61,983 nt of DNA from Synechococcus sp. UW140 (GTDB taxonomy: Bacteria > Cyanobacteriota > Cyanobacteriia > PCC-6307 > Cyanobiaceae). Positions 1-8,898 of this stretch are shown piece by piece. Where the stretch lies: positions 1 through 61,983 of the forward strand of contig NZ_UCOB01000021.1 of NCBI RefSeq assembly GCF_900474295.1, written 5' to 3'. Each line of letters starts with the position of its first letter. Within the stretch, counting starts at the first letter, position 1. A program made the position numbers and the translations under genes. A model generated the notes under the pieces. That model did no database searches, was not told the DNA's origin, and was given only the letters and a program-made list of their open reading frames with translations.

Positions 1-72
1 CCTGTGTATCACCAGCCTGCTTATGGCTATTCGCAGCAGAGCAGCTACCAGCAGCCCCGTTACGGCTACTGA
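1..72 (+). CDS. 3' end of a Tyr/Gln-rich protein (partial)
   Basis: The window opens inside a plus-strand reading frame that ends at TGA 70-72. The last 23 residues are almost only Tyr, Gln, Ser, Pro and Gly (tail PRYGY), which suggests a low-complexity C-terminal tail rather than a folded domain. A strong intrinsic terminator follows at 188-217, which supports this being a real gene end. The family cannot be named from so little sequence. Confidence 0.6.
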   Translation, partial: PVYHQPAYGYSQQSSYQQPRYGY

Positions 73-187
73 TCACACCGCCGGGGAGCCTGATGCCTGC
101 GGGCTGAAAGCAATACAACACCAAGGCGTGGGAAAGCAGGGCAGTCATTGGAGGTGAGGACTGATCCATCCCCCGGCACAACACCAC

Positions 188-217
188 AAAGCCCCGCCAA
201 TGGCGGGGCTTTGTTTT
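188..217 (+). terminator. Rho-independent terminator
   Basis: Perfect 11-bp stem AAAGCCCCGCC / GGCGGGGCTTT with a 3-nt loop, followed by GTTTT. It lies 115 bp after the stop of the partial gene at the left edge and points the same way. The opposite strand has no matching T-run, so it probably serves the plus strand. Confidence 0.85.
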
Positions 218-262
218 GGCAAAAACGTCATCCCCTGAACGCTTGAGCGGCCAGCGTGGATT

Positions 263-568
263 TCATTCCGGAACCGAAGACGGCTGACATTCAATCCAGA
301 GAAGCCAAAGAGGACCAATAATTGGGACAAGCAATAAGAGAATCCATTGCCATTGACGACCAGTGTCGCGAATGCGCCGAACATTCATTGCGATGCCAGG
401 GCAAATTGATGCAATCGCAAACAGGTAATAAAGAGGATCAGGGGTGAATTTTGAAAGGACTAGTCCTATGACAAGATTTACAAGAAAAATCTTCCAATAA
501 TCAATCCGCTTTGTACGCCCTTCAAAATCGAAGGCTTTCGTCCAGAACTGAGGATAAAAGTCGAGCAT
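263..568 (-). CDS. DUF805 family small membrane protein
   Basis: About 101 residues from the ATG at 568. The N-terminal half has the DUF805 pattern: aromatic residues, then FDFEGRTKRIDYW before the first membrane helix. Three or four hydrophobic segments follow, with a NVRRIRDTG loop before the last pair (DUF805 proteins carry a similar RRLHDTG-like loop). An in-frame upstream ATG at 634 would add 22 polar residues that are atypical for the family, so 568 is preferred. DUF805 proteins are integral membrane proteins of unknown function. The gene stands alone. Confidence 0.75.
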   Translation of the reverse strand: MLDFYPQFWTKAFDFEGRTKRIDYWKIFLVNLVIGLVLSKFTPDPLYYLFAIASICPGIAMNVRRIRDTGRQWQWILLLLVPIIGPLWLLWIECQPSSVPE

Positions 569-1018
569 CAAAGACTTAGAAAGGCCATTTTCACAATGTA
601 TCCGTTTTCCACTTTTGGCAAGAGCTGTCAACAAAAGTAAGCACCAATGCTGCGAGCAGATCCTCTAAAAATCCTTCTCAACAACAGAAGCTAGTGCCTT
701 GAATTCCGTCTGAAGAGGAATCCGTATGCCTAGGGTCCAAGACCGCATCGAAGAACCTCAAGAAATTACAGAATCAACGAGGCAAGAGATAACGGATGGA
801 TGCTCCCCAGGCGATAGCGGCTCAGCCCGTGCCTCTCGTATCTCTCTGTCAGTTCACCCAAGCAAGGCGGGAACTTTGGCCCGTGCATAACTGACGATTC
901 CACCCGGCTCTGCCCACGTGGAACGACCCAATGCCTCGCGAAAGCCTTTAGGCACTCATCGCTGCAGGTGGTAGCTAGACCAACCCTGGACGATTGCGCG
1001 AGGCATCCGGTCAAAGGC
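569..1018. other. 450-bp stretch without a convincing gene
   Basis: Lies between the divergent DUF805 and cystine lyase-like genes. A 54-codon plus-strand frame (726-890) has an AGAGGA sequence about 8 nt before its ATG, but its Ser/Arg-rich translation resembles no family I know. No terminator, tRNA or repeat was seen. It probably contains the promoters of the two divergent genes. Confidence 0.4.
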
Positions 1019-2299
1019 ATGAGCTATACCAACGGTTCAATAGGCACACTGCGAGATCTCTGCCCCGCACTGGCGAACAAGACCTACTTCAACTACGGAG
1101 GACAAGGGCCACTTCCCACTCCCTCGTTAGAGGCAATCAGCCTCAGCTGGCAGCGGATCCAACAGCTTGGCCCCTTCACCACAGAGGTGTGGCCTTTTAT
1201 TAGCCGCGAGGTGAATAGCACCCGTGCGTTGCTGGCTCAGCTTTGCGGGGTTGCACCCCATCGCCTTGCCCTCAGTGAAAACGTCACAACTGGTTGTGTG
1301 CTTCCGCTTTGGGGGCTGCCCTTCGATCCAGGCGATCGTCTGCTCATCAGTGACTGCGAACATCCGGGCGTGGTGGCGGCCTGCCATGAGCTCGCCCGGC
1401 GCCAACAGCTGCAGATCGACACCCTGCCGGTAAAACAGATCCGTGGGGGCCGAGATCACCAGTCCGAAACCGAAACGGCTGTGCTGAAGGCTCTGGAACA
1501 GAGCATGCATCCGAACACCCGCCTCGTGGTGCTCTCCCATCTTCTCTGGAACACAGGCCAGCTGATGCCGATCGAAGCGGTGGCAGCACAACTGCACAAC
1601 GAATCTCAGCCTCCTTATCTGCTGGTAGATGCAGCCCAGTCAATGGGGCAGATTCCCGTCAAGGCTGCCGCCAAGGCCGCCGACATCTATGCCTTTACAG
1701 GCCATAAATGGGCGTGTGGCCCGGAAGGGCTGGGCGGCGTCGCCCTGTCCGAACGGGTGCTAAGCGAAGCCAGCCCGACTCTGATCGGTTGGCGCAGCCT
1801 GCAAGATGAAAGCAAAGCCGTCCTGGATGATCCGGACCCCTTCCACCACGACAGCCGCCGCTTTGAAGTGGCCACCAGCTGCGTCCCTCTTCTGGCAGGA
1901 CTGCGGACATCGCTTGAAGTCCTGGAACGAGAGGGCAGCGCTCAGCAACGCCTGGAGCGGATCCAAGCGCTGAGTGGTCAGCTTTGGCAAGAGCTCATGG
2001 CCATGCCCACAGTGACCCCTTTGCTCGAGGGGGCCCCACCAGCAGGACTGGTGAGCTTTAGCTTGAACGGTGACTCGGCAACGAGCACACCGGCCGAACT
2101 CGTGCAACGCCTCGGGAATAAGGGGATCTGGATCCGCGATCTGGCCGATCCCTCCTGCCTACGGGCCTGCACCCACGTCTGCACCCTGGCCAGCGAGCTG
2201 CAAAACCTGGTTGAGGCCCTCGATCAGTCCATCACCGAAACCACGCAATCATCAGCGCCTGAAGCGGCTCGAACAGACCGAACAGTCCCATCAGACTGA
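1019..2299 (+). CDS. Class V aminotransferase fold, L-cystine/cysteine C-S lyase-like
   Basis: About 426 residues. The N-terminus has YFNYGGQGPLP, typical of the cyanobacterial C-DES / isopenicillin N epimerase-like branch of class V PLP enzymes. DAAQSMGQ gives the Asp that contacts the PLP pyridine, and the FTGHKW motif gives the Schiff-base Lys. C-DES of Synechocystis splits L-cystine to release persulfide sulfur for Fe-S assembly, and a similar role is inferred here. A cysteine desulfurase-like or epimerase-like activity remains possible. The start is uncertain: ATG 1019 precedes the conserved region, and an in-frame GTG at 968 would add 17 residues. A membrane protein gene begins 21 bp downstream on the same strand. 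Confidence 0.8.
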   Translation: MSYTNGSIGTLRDLCPALANKTYFNYGGQGPLPTPSLEAISLSWQRIQQLGPFTTEVWPFISREVNSTRALLAQLCGVAPHRLALSENVTTGCVLPLWGLPFDPGDRLLISDCEHPGVVAACHELARRQQLQIDTLPVKQIRGGRDHQSETETAVLKALEQSMHPNTRLVVLSHLLWNTGQLMPIEAVAAQLHNESQPPYLLVDAAQSMGQIPVKAAAKAADIYAFTGHKWACGPEGLGGVALSERVLSEASPTLIGWRSLQDESKAVLDDPDPFHHDSRRFEVATSCVPLLAGLRTSLEVLEREGSAQQRLERIQALSGQLWQELMAMPTVTPLLEGAPPAGLVSFSLNGDSATSTPAELVQRLGNKGIWIRDLADPSCLRACTHVCTLASELQNLVEALDQSITETTQSSAPEAARTDRTVPSD

Positions 2300-2320
2300 G
2301 CCCTACGCATCACACCACCC

Positions 2321-3067
2321 ATGCTCTGGATCCTCGTCGTCCTCTGTGTGCTGACCATCGGAAGCTGCCACTGGCTGGCGGCCCTGATCTCGAAACAGCC
2401 CACCCCAATCCAGATCCGATGGGCCTCTGTGGGTGGAGGTGCAGGTCTGGCCTATGTGTTCATCCACCTGCTTCCGGAACTCGCCAGTGGAGGACAAACC
2501 ATCAGTGACGCAGCAGGCATCAAGAGCTTTGTACCCAGCGCGATGACTGAAAGCCTGTTGTTTCTTATCGCTCTGGTTGGGGTGTTGATCCCATACACGC
2601 TCAATGTGATCAGCAAACAACACCCCACGAGCAAGCAATGGACCGGGGCAGCACGCCTACTCACCTTTGCGCTGATCAGTTATCTCTACGCCTATTCACT
2701 GCCGTCGCTGCTCAGCACAGGCATCAGCTACGGACTGCTCTTCACCATTGCCATCAGTGCCCATGTGCTGCTCGCCGATCGCACCTTGGCAGCTGAGCAC
2801 CCGGTGACATTCCGACGCCGCTTCCGCTGGATTGGTAGCGCCGCACTAGTGCTTGGCAGCCTGCATGCCGCAGTCCTCCATCCCGTCTCCGATCTCACCT
2901 TGGCAATCGCCACAGCCTTTGTCGGCGGCGGGTTGCTGATCAGTGTGTTCCGCGAGGAACTTCCCGACGCCCGTCAATCACGTCTGATCTGGTTTTCACT
3001 CGGACTGTTCAGCATGGGGGGCCTATTGCTGATTGCGACAGGCCACGGCACAGCGATCCATCATTGA
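2321..3067 (+). CDS. Polytopic membrane protein, ZIP-like
   Basis: 248 residues with seven or eight hydrophobic segments through the whole chain. The second segment contains FIHLLPELASG, a His-Leu-Leu-Pro-Glu motif reminiscent of the metal-binding helices of ZIP transporters, and a second His lies near HVLLADR. The protein ends HGTAIHH. It sits 21 bp after the cystine lyase-like gene and is probably co-transcribed. It converges on murE with a short gap. Metal transport is only a suggestion, since the full ZIP signature is not evident. Confidence 0.6.
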   Translation: MLWILVVLCVLTIGSCHWLAALISKQPTPIQIRWASVGGGAGLAYVFIHLLPELASGGQTISDAAGIKSFVPSAMTESLLFLIALVGVLIPYTLNVISKQHPTSKQWTGAARLLTFALISYLYAYSLPSLLSTGISYGLLFTIAISAHVLLADRTLAAEHPVTFRRRFRWIGSAALVLGSLHAAVLHPVSDLTLAIATAFVGGGLLISVFREELPDARQSRLIWFSLGLFSMGGLLLIATGHGTAIHH

Positions 3068-3100
3068 ACCAGTCATCCGATCAGAAGAGATTCCAACCCA

Positions 3101-4624
3101 TCAACCTCCAAGCCGACGGCGCAAAGCCATCTCTGCCTGTTCACGGTCATCAAAGTGCACCTTGCTGGTGCCGAGGATTTGATAGTCCTCATGGCCTTTG
3201 CCGGCAATCAACACGAGGTCATCGGGACCAGCCCCCTCAATGGCTGCGGCGATGGCTGCAGCCCGATCGCACTCCACTGTCAGCGATGTTCCCGCCGGAA
3301 TCCCCGCCACCACGTCGTCCAGGATCCGTTGAGGGTCTTCCGTGCGCGGATTGTCGGAGGTCACCACCACGCGATTGGCCAGCGCAGCGGCAACGGCCGC
3401 CATCTGGGGACGCTTGCCTCGATCGCGATCACCTCCGCAGCCAAACACGCACACCAGAGCGCCGGTCACAAACGGCCGGCAGGCCGCCAGGGCATTACGC
3501 AGGCCATCAGGCGTATGGGCATAGTCCACCACCACCGACGGCAGCAGGCTCATGGCCTGATCAGACGGCACCATCACCCGTTCCATCCGCCCAGGCACCC
3601 CCTTAAAGCAGCTCGCCGCCTTCAGCAGCAGGGGCAAGGGCAACCCGTTCTGCACCAGCACCCCCACGGCCTGGAGCAGGTTCATCAGATTGAAATCACC
3701 CACAAGTGGCGACAGGAAGTCGGCGCTGCCCACCGGTGTGACGATCGTGCCAGAGACGCCCGAGGCCGTGAGGTTGAGATCCGTCATCGTCAGCTCAACG
3801 GGCTCAGGCTGGCGATCAGGCTTGAGCGAGCAGCGCCAGCAGCGATCACCAAGCTGCTGCGCCAACCTTTGCCCCCAGCGGTCATCGATGTTGACCACGG
3901 CGCATGCACCATCGCCCACGAGCAACGGCTCGGTGAACAACCTGGCTTTGGCGTCGAAATAGGCCTCCATCGTCGGGTGGTAATCGAGATGGTCCTGGGT
4001 GAGGTTTGTGAACACCGCCGCGGAGAACTGACAACCAGCAACCCTGCCTTGCTCGAGAGCGTGGGAACTCACCTCCATGGCCGCCAACTGGGTGCCACCA
4101 GACACCGCTTCTGCCAGCTGAGCCTGGAGCCGATCTGCAAAGGCTGTGGTGTGGGTCGAGGTGATGCTGTGCCCAGGCCAGCGGTTCACCAACGTGCCGA
4201 ACAGGGCAACAGGGAGGCTGATCTGCTTGCAGAGATGCTCGATCAGATGGGTGGTGGTGGTTTTGCCATTGGTTCCGGTGACACCGATCAGGGTCATCCG
4301 CCCCGAGGGGTGCTGCCAAAACGCTGCCGCTAATGCCCCGGCCCAGACCGCCACTGGATCGGGCACCACCACCACTGGATCCATCCTCCCCGGTGGATCG
4401 GCAGCTGCCGCAGCCGGACCGATCACCGCAGCGACGGCTCCTGCCGCCAATGTCTGACGCCAGAAGGAGCCACCATCCACCCTCTCGCCAGGGAGACCGA
4501 GAAAAAGGCTGCCTGCACCGGCACAGCGTGAATCACAGGTCAGAACCGTGATCGGCGCATTAGGCAAGCCTTCTGCCAGAGGCAAACCGACTGCATTGAG
4601 CAGCGAATGGAGTGTCTGAGCCAT
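3101..4624 (-). CDS. murE: UDP-MurNAc-tripeptide synthetase MurE
   Basis: 507 residues, a normal length for the family. It adds meso-diaminopimelate (DAP) to UDP-MurNAc-L-Ala-D-Glu in cytoplasmic peptidoglycan precursor synthesis. The Mur ligase P-loop [10 protein letters not shown] is at residues 114-123. The DNPR motif (424-427), which selects DAP over lysine, is intact. GKGHEDYQ near the C-terminus is also typical. The ATG at 4624 opens the conserved N-terminal domain. The gene is followed convergently by the ZIP-like gene and preceded by the glutaredoxin-like gene 27 bp away. Confidence 0.96.
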   Translation of the reverse strand: MAQTLHSLLNAVGLPLAEGLPNAPITVLTCDSRCAGAGSLFLGLPGERVDGGSFWRQTLAAGAVAAVIGPAAAAADPPGRMDPVVVVPDPVAVWAGALAAAFWQHPSGRMTLIGVTGTNGKTTTTHLIEHLCKQISLPVALFGTLVNRWPGHSITSTHTTAFADRLQAQLAEAVSGGTQLAAMEVSSHALEQGRVAGCQFSAAVFTNLTQDHLDYHPTMEAYFDAKARLFTEPLLVGDGACAVVNIDDRWGQRLAQQLGDRCWRCSLKPDRQPEPVELTMTDLNLTASGVSGTIVTPVGSADFLSPLVGDFNLMNLLQAVGVLVQNGLPLPLLLKAASCFKGVPGRMERVMVPSDQAMSLLPSVVVDYAHTPDGLRNALAACRPFVTGALVCVFGCGGDRDRGKRPQMAAVAAALANRVVVTSDNPRTEDPQRILDDVVAGIPAGTSLTVECDRAAAIAAAIEGAGPDDLVLIAGKGHEDYQILGTSKVHFDDREQAEMALRRRLGG

Positions 4625-4651
4625 TAGCCGACCACCATCAGTGGTGCAGTT

Positions 4652-4969
4652 CTAATCCGATCCAAGCGCGCTGGAGCAGGCCCGTTGTAACCAGGCGTAC
4701 AAACCATCACCATCAAGTCGTGGTGACACTCGTGGCAGGGGCATGGAGGCCAACGCCAGCACAGGCACTTCGAGGTCATAGCGGGCCTTCAGAGCGGGAT
4801 CGGTGCCCGGTGCATCGATATCGATCACTTCAAGCACGAGAGGCGGAGCGATAGCGCTGAGATCCAACCTTCTCAGGCGTTGTTCGAGGCCCTCGCACAA
4901 ACAGCAACCCTGGCGGCTGTAGAGAAGCAGCGGCTGCTGGGCTTTAGTCAGGAACGGGGTCACAGCCAC
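4652..4969 (-). CDS. Glutaredoxin-like protein (DUF836 type)
   Basis: 105 residues. A beta strand (LLLYSR) leads directly into GCCLCEGL, a CxxC-type redox motif at the start of the first helix, and a cis-Pro-like VPVLAL segment lies near the middle, as in small thioredoxin-fold proteins. The fold implies thiol-disulfide exchange, but no substrate can be assigned. The start overlaps the 3' end of yidD by 26 bp, so the two are probably translated from one message. Confidence 0.8.
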   Translation of the reverse strand: MAVTPFLTKAQQPLLLYSRQGCCLCEGLEQRLRRLDLSAIAPPLVLEVIDIDAPGTDPALKARYDLEVPVLALASMPLPRVSPRLDGDGLYAWLQRACSSALGSD

Positions 4970-5189
4970 AAGGGGTGAAGGGATGGCAACGCAACAACCG
5001 ACGCAGGGTTAGCCAGCCACCGCGCCAGGGGCCATGGCGCTCAATCGCCTCTATCCCATAGGCGCTGCAGGAGGGAATGAAGCGGCAGCGAGGGCCGATC
5101 AAAGGTGAGATGAAGCGCCTGTAAAAGCCGATCAAAGCAAGCAGCACAGCTGCGAATGCCCGGGTGATCGTGGTCTTTAACAGTGCCAT
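4944..5189 (-). CDS. yidD: Membrane protein insertion efficiency factor YidD
   Basis: 81 residues with the diagnostic pattern [16 protein letters not shown], then [15 protein letters not shown], and a C-terminal [14 protein letters not shown]. YidD is a small amphipathic protein at the inner face of the membrane that aids YidC-dependent insertion. It overlaps the following glutaredoxin-like gene and is divergent from the ion channel gene across about 60 bp. Confidence 0.95.
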   Translation of the reverse strand: MALLKTTITRAFAAVLLALIGFYRRFISPLIGPRCRFIPSCSAYGIEAIERHGPWRGGWLTLRRLLRCHPFTPCGCDPVPD

Positions 5190-5249
5190 CGCAATCCTGT
5201 CCCGTGCCTGACTGTTGCCTCTAGCTTAGGAATCGAGTGTGAAGCTGCC

Positions 5250-6407
5250 GTGACCCGACGACGTCGCATCAGGCTGCTCCTGATTGGCGTTGCGTGCGCA
5301 TTGACCTTGCTGTTCAGCCTCCCTCAGGTAGGGGCTCAAGAAAGCATTCCCGGACAAGCCAACAGGGTTGGGGATCTCTGGAAACTGAACACAACACGGC
5401 AGCCATGTCCCGCAGCAGAGACACTGCCAAGCCATCCGTTTATCCCACCTCAACGATCGGATCAACCCGGACCGATCCCAGTGGGCTTGAACATCCACAT
5501 CAACGAAATACCCTCGATTTCCGACACCCACAACCAATTTCAAGTGGATGGCCTACTCACCTCAACGTGGTGCGACAGCCGAATAATTGATGAACTCCCG
5601 AAGGGAGAGAAGGAACTGGTGCTCTACAACAGCGCCGCAGAGAACTGGATTGGAGAACACTGGTCTCCACAACTGGAATTCACAAACCGCATAAGAGAGG
5701 CTTTTTACCAGACCCAAACCATCACGCTTCGACGCAATGGTTCAGTCGAAAGAACAGCTCGCTTTGAGGAAGGACTGGGGTCAGAATTCAAACTCGAGAA
5801 ATTTCCGTTCGATCAGCAACTGTTGCGGCTGTATGTGCAGTCGTTCACTTGGGACCAAAGCATCGTTCGCCTGATCGACCTGGGCGACGTTGTAAGCCTG
5901 AGCCGTACATCAAAACTTCCAGAATGGCAAATCAAAGGCCTAAAGTATTCCATTCGCAATCATGACGACCCGGAAAAAGGGAGCAAGGAATTTTCTCGCC
6001 TCTCCTCCAGGATCACCATCGCACGCCGATCGGGATATTACATCTACAAGATTTTCCTACCCCTTGGAATCCTCACCTTCACCAGCATTTTCTTTCTAGC
6101 CATTCCGATCGAGGCATTCGCCGATCGAATGGCCTTTATTTCCGGCCTGCTGTTCACAACGCTGGCTTATCAGATTATTATTGCAAGCTCAGTTCCGAGG
6201 GTCCCGTACCTCACCCTGGGAGATACATATACGATCTTCCTATTCATCTTCATGATATCGGAAGTCTTCATTGCCTATCATATTTCGCAAAATGTTCTCA
6301 AAAACGGAGCCGAACGAGTGCCCGCAATTGAACGTGTCATGGAGATCTTTTTGCCAACAATCTTCATCGCTTCACAGGTTCTATTTTCTTGGCTAGCAAT
6401 GAGTTGA
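5250..6407 (+). CDS. Pentameric ligand-gated ion channel (GLIC/ELIC type)
   Basis: 385 residues from a GTG. A signal peptide (about 1-30, ending near VGAQ) precedes an extracellular beta-sandwich with the conserved FPFDQQ (185-190), followed by four membrane helices: M1 about 262-286, M2 292-313, M3 326-346, M4 364-384. The stretch after M2 reads VPRVPYLT, close to the LPKTPYMT of GLIC. An acidic residue (Glu288) lies just before M2, where cation-selective channels carry Glu. As in other prokaryotic members there is no disulfide-forming Cys-loop. It would form a homopentameric channel in the cytoplasmic membrane with a periplasmic ligand or proton site. It ends 2 bp from the convergent DUF3365 gene. 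Confidence 0.9.
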   Translation: MTRRRRIRLLLIGVACALTLLFSLPQVGAQESIPGQANRVGDLWKLNTTRQPCPAAETLPSHPFIPPQRSDQPGPIPVGLNIHINEIPSISDTHNQFQVDGLLTSTWCDSRIIDELPKGEKELVLYNSAAENWIGEHWSPQLEFTNRIREAFYQTQTITLRRNGSVERTARFEEGLGSEFKLEKFPFDQQLLRLYVQSFTWDQSIVRLIDLGDVVSLSRTSKLPEWQIKGLKYSIRNHDDPEKGSKEFSRLSSRITIARRSGYYIYKIFLPLGILTFTSIFFLAIPIEAFADRMAFISGLLFTTLAYQIIIASSVPRVPYLTLGDTYTIFLFIFMISEVFIAYHISQNVLKNGAERVPAIERVMEIFLPTIFIASQVLFSWLAMS

Positions 6408-6409
6408 AT

Positions 6410-7303
6410 TCAAGCCCGATCGGATTCATCGCCTCGGGTTAAGTAGGCACGGATAGAAGCAATTCCCTTCGCAATCGCGCCGAATTCATCGCGACGACCG
6501 TCAAGGTCTTGGTCCTCCTGCTCACCACGAAGCAAGCGCAGCAATTGAGAGAGCGGTCGTAGCACCAGCCGGGAGAAGACCCGATTGACCGCCAGCACTA
6601 CCAAGATCGACATGGAGCCGACCGCCAACACCAACAGAAGCGCAAAACGGCCTGGAGTGGGGAGACCGGCATCTTCAGGAAGGGTGACAATCTGAGCCCC
6701 TACCACCTCGCCAAGTTTCCACCCAAATCCATTCTTGGATCCATAAGCCCTGATCTGACTGCGAGGGGCACGATCAGGGGTGGAATGGCAACTGAGACAA
6801 CTCTCATTCGTGAGACGAATCGGCTTAGCCACGAAGTACTGACGATGATCACTACGACCGGCCTGGGTTCCACTCACTTCCCGCAGTGATGGGTTGGCCA
6901 TGAAGCGGCGAATCAACTGAGCCTCCTGCTCATCAGCAAGGTCAGCCGAACTGGTGGGATTGAGTGATGCCTCGCGATAGTGGAAATCCGCGTAAGCATT
7001 GTTCAAGCGCAAGTACTCGAAGACTTTCGTTGCCGAATAACTGGGGACGGCCGCCGCAAGAAACGCTTCATCAGAGACTGCATTGATTGGAGCGATGATT
7101 GGGTTCACCTTGCGGGAGGTGTACTGACGCACTGCCAGCATCACGTCCATGAACTGGTGGGCCTGCGAGCTGACGTACTGATGAGCAACAAGGGAATAAC
7201 CCGTAATCACCAGCACCACAGCCACCACCAGAGCCGCGAACTGAATGCCCACAAAGCGGAGCAGGAAATCGGTGGCTATGGATCGGGATGGCTGGCTGTC
7301 CAC
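6410..7303 (-). CDS. DUF3365 heme-binding membrane protein with HAMP-like tail
   Basis: 297 residues. It has one N-terminal membrane helix (about 14-39), a periplasmic DUF3365 domain with a single c-type heme motif CLSCH (about 168-172), a second helix (about 222-245) and a HAMP-like segment ending in [13 protein letters not shown]. This is the architecture of a redox or gas sensor input module, but no kinase, cyclase or methyl-accepting domain follows. It could bind heme and signal through a partner, or act in electron transfer. It is divergent from rpsD and convergent with the ion channel gene. Confidence 0.8.
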   Translation of the reverse strand: MDSQPSRSIATDFLLRFVGIQFAALVVAVVLVITGYSLVAHQYVSSQAHQFMDVMLAVRQYTSRKVNPIIAPINAVSDEAFLAAAVPSYSATKVFEYLRLNNAYADFHYREASLNPTSSADLADEQEAQLIRRFMANPSLREVSGTQAGRSDHRQYFVAKPIRLTNESCLSCHSTPDRAPRSQIRAYGSKNGFGWKLGEVVGAQIVTLPEDAGLPTPGRFALLLVLAVGSMSILVVLAVNRVFSRLVLRPLSQLLRLLRGEQEDQDLDGRRDEFGAIAKGIASIRAYLTRGDESDRA

Positions 7304-7401
7304 TCGCCTGGGCCCTGAAAGAGCTGGGAGCAGCCTACCGAGGCTTTAAGGTGGTGGATTCGTGCTTCGGCGCGAAATCCAGATCAATCAACGATTTCCC
7401 T

Positions 7402-8010
7402 ATGTCTCGCTACCGCGGCCCTCGCCTGAGGATCACGCGGCGCTTGGGAGACCTTCCCGGTCTCACCCGGAAGGCCGCAAAGCGGTCCTATCCCCCTGGT
7501 CAGCACGGCCAAGCCCGTCGCAAGCGCTCTGAATACGCAATCCGTCTCGAAGAGAAGCAGAAGCTTCGCTTCAACTACGGCGTCTCCGAACGTCAGCTCG
7601 TGCGTTACGTGAAGAAAGCGCGCGCCCAGGACGGTTCCACCGGAACCAACCTGCTCAAGCTGCTCGAGAACCGCCTCGACAACGTTTGTTTCCGTCTCGG
7701 CTTCGGCCCCACCGTGCCAGGTGCCCGTCAACTGGTGAACCACGGCCACGTGACCGTGAACGGTCGCGTCACCGACATCGCCAGCTACCAGTGCAAACCC
7801 GGTGATGTAATCACCGTCCGTGAGCGCAAGTGCAGCAAGAAACTGGCCGAGGCAAACCTGGAATTTCCTGGTCTTGCCAACGTGCCTCCCCATCTCGAAC
7901 TCGACAAGAGCAAGCTCAGCGCCAAGATCGTTGGTCGCTGCGAGCGTGAGTGGGTCGCACTTGAGATCAACGAATTGCTGGTGGTGGAATACTACTCACG
8001 CAAAGTGTAA
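7402..8010 (+). CDS. rpsD: 30S ribosomal protein S4
   Basis: 202 residues from the ATG at 7402, which opens the canonical [15 protein letters not shown]. An upstream in-frame start would overlap the divergent DUF3365 gene and add non-conserved residues. The N-terminal assembly domain is followed by the S4 RNA-binding domain ([15 protein letters not shown]), and the C-terminus VVEYYSRKV is typical. S4 binds the 5' domain of 16S rRNA and nucleates 30S assembly. The gene stands alone, as in other cyanobacteria, and is followed by a strong terminator. Confidence 0.97.
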   Translation: MSRYRGPRLRITRRLGDLPGLTRKAAKRSYPPGQHGQARRKRSEYAIRLEEKQKLRFNYGVSERQLVRYVKKARAQDGSTGTNLLKLLENRLDNVCFRLGFGPTVPGARQLVNHGHVTVNGRVTDIASYQCKPGDVITVRERKCSKKLAEANLEFPGLANVPPHLELDKSKLSAKIVGRCEREWVALEINELLVVEYYSRKV

Positions 8011-8068
8011 GTTTCCCCTACAGCCAAGGGAGTGGAGATTTTCCGAGTCCCCGCTCAAGCTTGAAGCC

Positions 8069-8113
8069 AACTCTTGCGAACCGTTGCTCTCAACGGCTTG
8101 CAAGAGTTTTTTT
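8069..8113 (+). terminator. Rho-independent terminator after rpsD
   Basis: A long hairpin begins AACTCTTGC and ends GCAAGAGTT, with a second inner stem (AACCGTTG pairing with CAACGG and CTT) and a 4-nt loop, followed by a run of T. It starts about 60 bp after the rpsD stop. Confidence 0.9.
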
Positions 8114-8356
8114 ATGTGCATGACCGAGAAACCCCAGAACTCACAACTCGAACCATTCAAGGACGATCAAAAGCCCCGACCACAATGGGCCTTCAACTCT
8201 TGACATGCATTGCACAGCAAGAGATGAGCAGCCTTCTCGACACAGACTTACCCCCGAGCAGCACGAACTCAAATGAAGGCCGTAGCAGCAGCGAACTACG
8301 AGGCCAGCCCGTCCCCAATGCACGCAAGCTATCGAGAAAAGCGGAGAATCAGAACG

Positions 8357-8671
8357 CTATTCAAATCCCTCCCAACCCTCTTGACCAATGCCATCGAGTC
8401 CATGCAAAACATGCGAAACCTGATCAGGATCCACCCAACGGATCGCTCCATCATCCACATCTGCAACCTGCAATAATCGATTCACTTTTGAACCCGTTAA
8501 ACCTCCCTCGCAAAACAACACTTGCCCCATCCACCAACCCGTATCGGTCGGAATCGAGTGGTTGTGGTTCTCGTTAACAATGACGAACTGTCCCGGCTTT
8601 ACACGCAAGAAAAGCGGAGCAGCGTTAACGACATTTGAAGGGGGAATCCCTCCTGCACGATGCGCACTCAT
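8357..8671 (-). CDS. DUF3104-like small protein
   Basis: 104 residues. The middle resembles the DUF3104 family of marine picocyanobacteria: a VKPGQFVIV strand, WWMGQVLFCEGG, then LLQVADVDDGAIRWV and a final VSHVLHGL. The function is unknown. It is a small soluble protein with no signal peptide or membrane helix. Short intergenic regions of about 240 bp (after the rpsD terminator) and 227 bp (before metB) flank it and hold nothing else I can support. A long plus-strand frame across it looks like a shadow. Confidence 0.65.
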   Translation of the reverse strand: MSAHRAGGIPPSNVVNAAPLFLRVKPGQFVIVNENHNHSIPTDTGWWMGQVLFCEGGLTGSKVNRLLQVADVDDGAIRWVDPDQVSHVLHGLDGIGQEGWEGFE

Positions 8672-8898
8672 TGGCCTATCCGTATTAGTACTTACGTTCT
8701 AGCCCTGGCGGCGTTGTGGATGCAATGAGTCAAAGCACCTCAAAAATCGTGACCCCACGCTTCGCAGGGAAGCCCCTCAACCAAGGCCGGGGCAGGAAAG
8801 GGCCATGGTGATGGTTGCACCGCAAGGGATGACGGTCTGACCGTTTCTTAGCCTTCAGCCTCAGAGGCGTGGCAGAACGCGTCATCCCCAACTGACCC

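Noticed and set aside
726..890. 54-codon plus-strand frame with an AGAGGA sequence before the ATG
   Set aside because: The Ser/Arg-rich translation has no family features and the region looks non-coding. Kept only as part of the gap description.
3155..4333. Very long plus-strand frame (392 codons) opposite murE
   Set aside because: It is the antisense of a clear murE in GC-rich sequence. The translation is His/Arg/Gln-rich without motifs.
8074..8577. 167-codon plus-strand frame after rpsD
   Set aside because: It runs through the rpsD terminator and opposite the DUF3104-like gene. Low-complexity translation.
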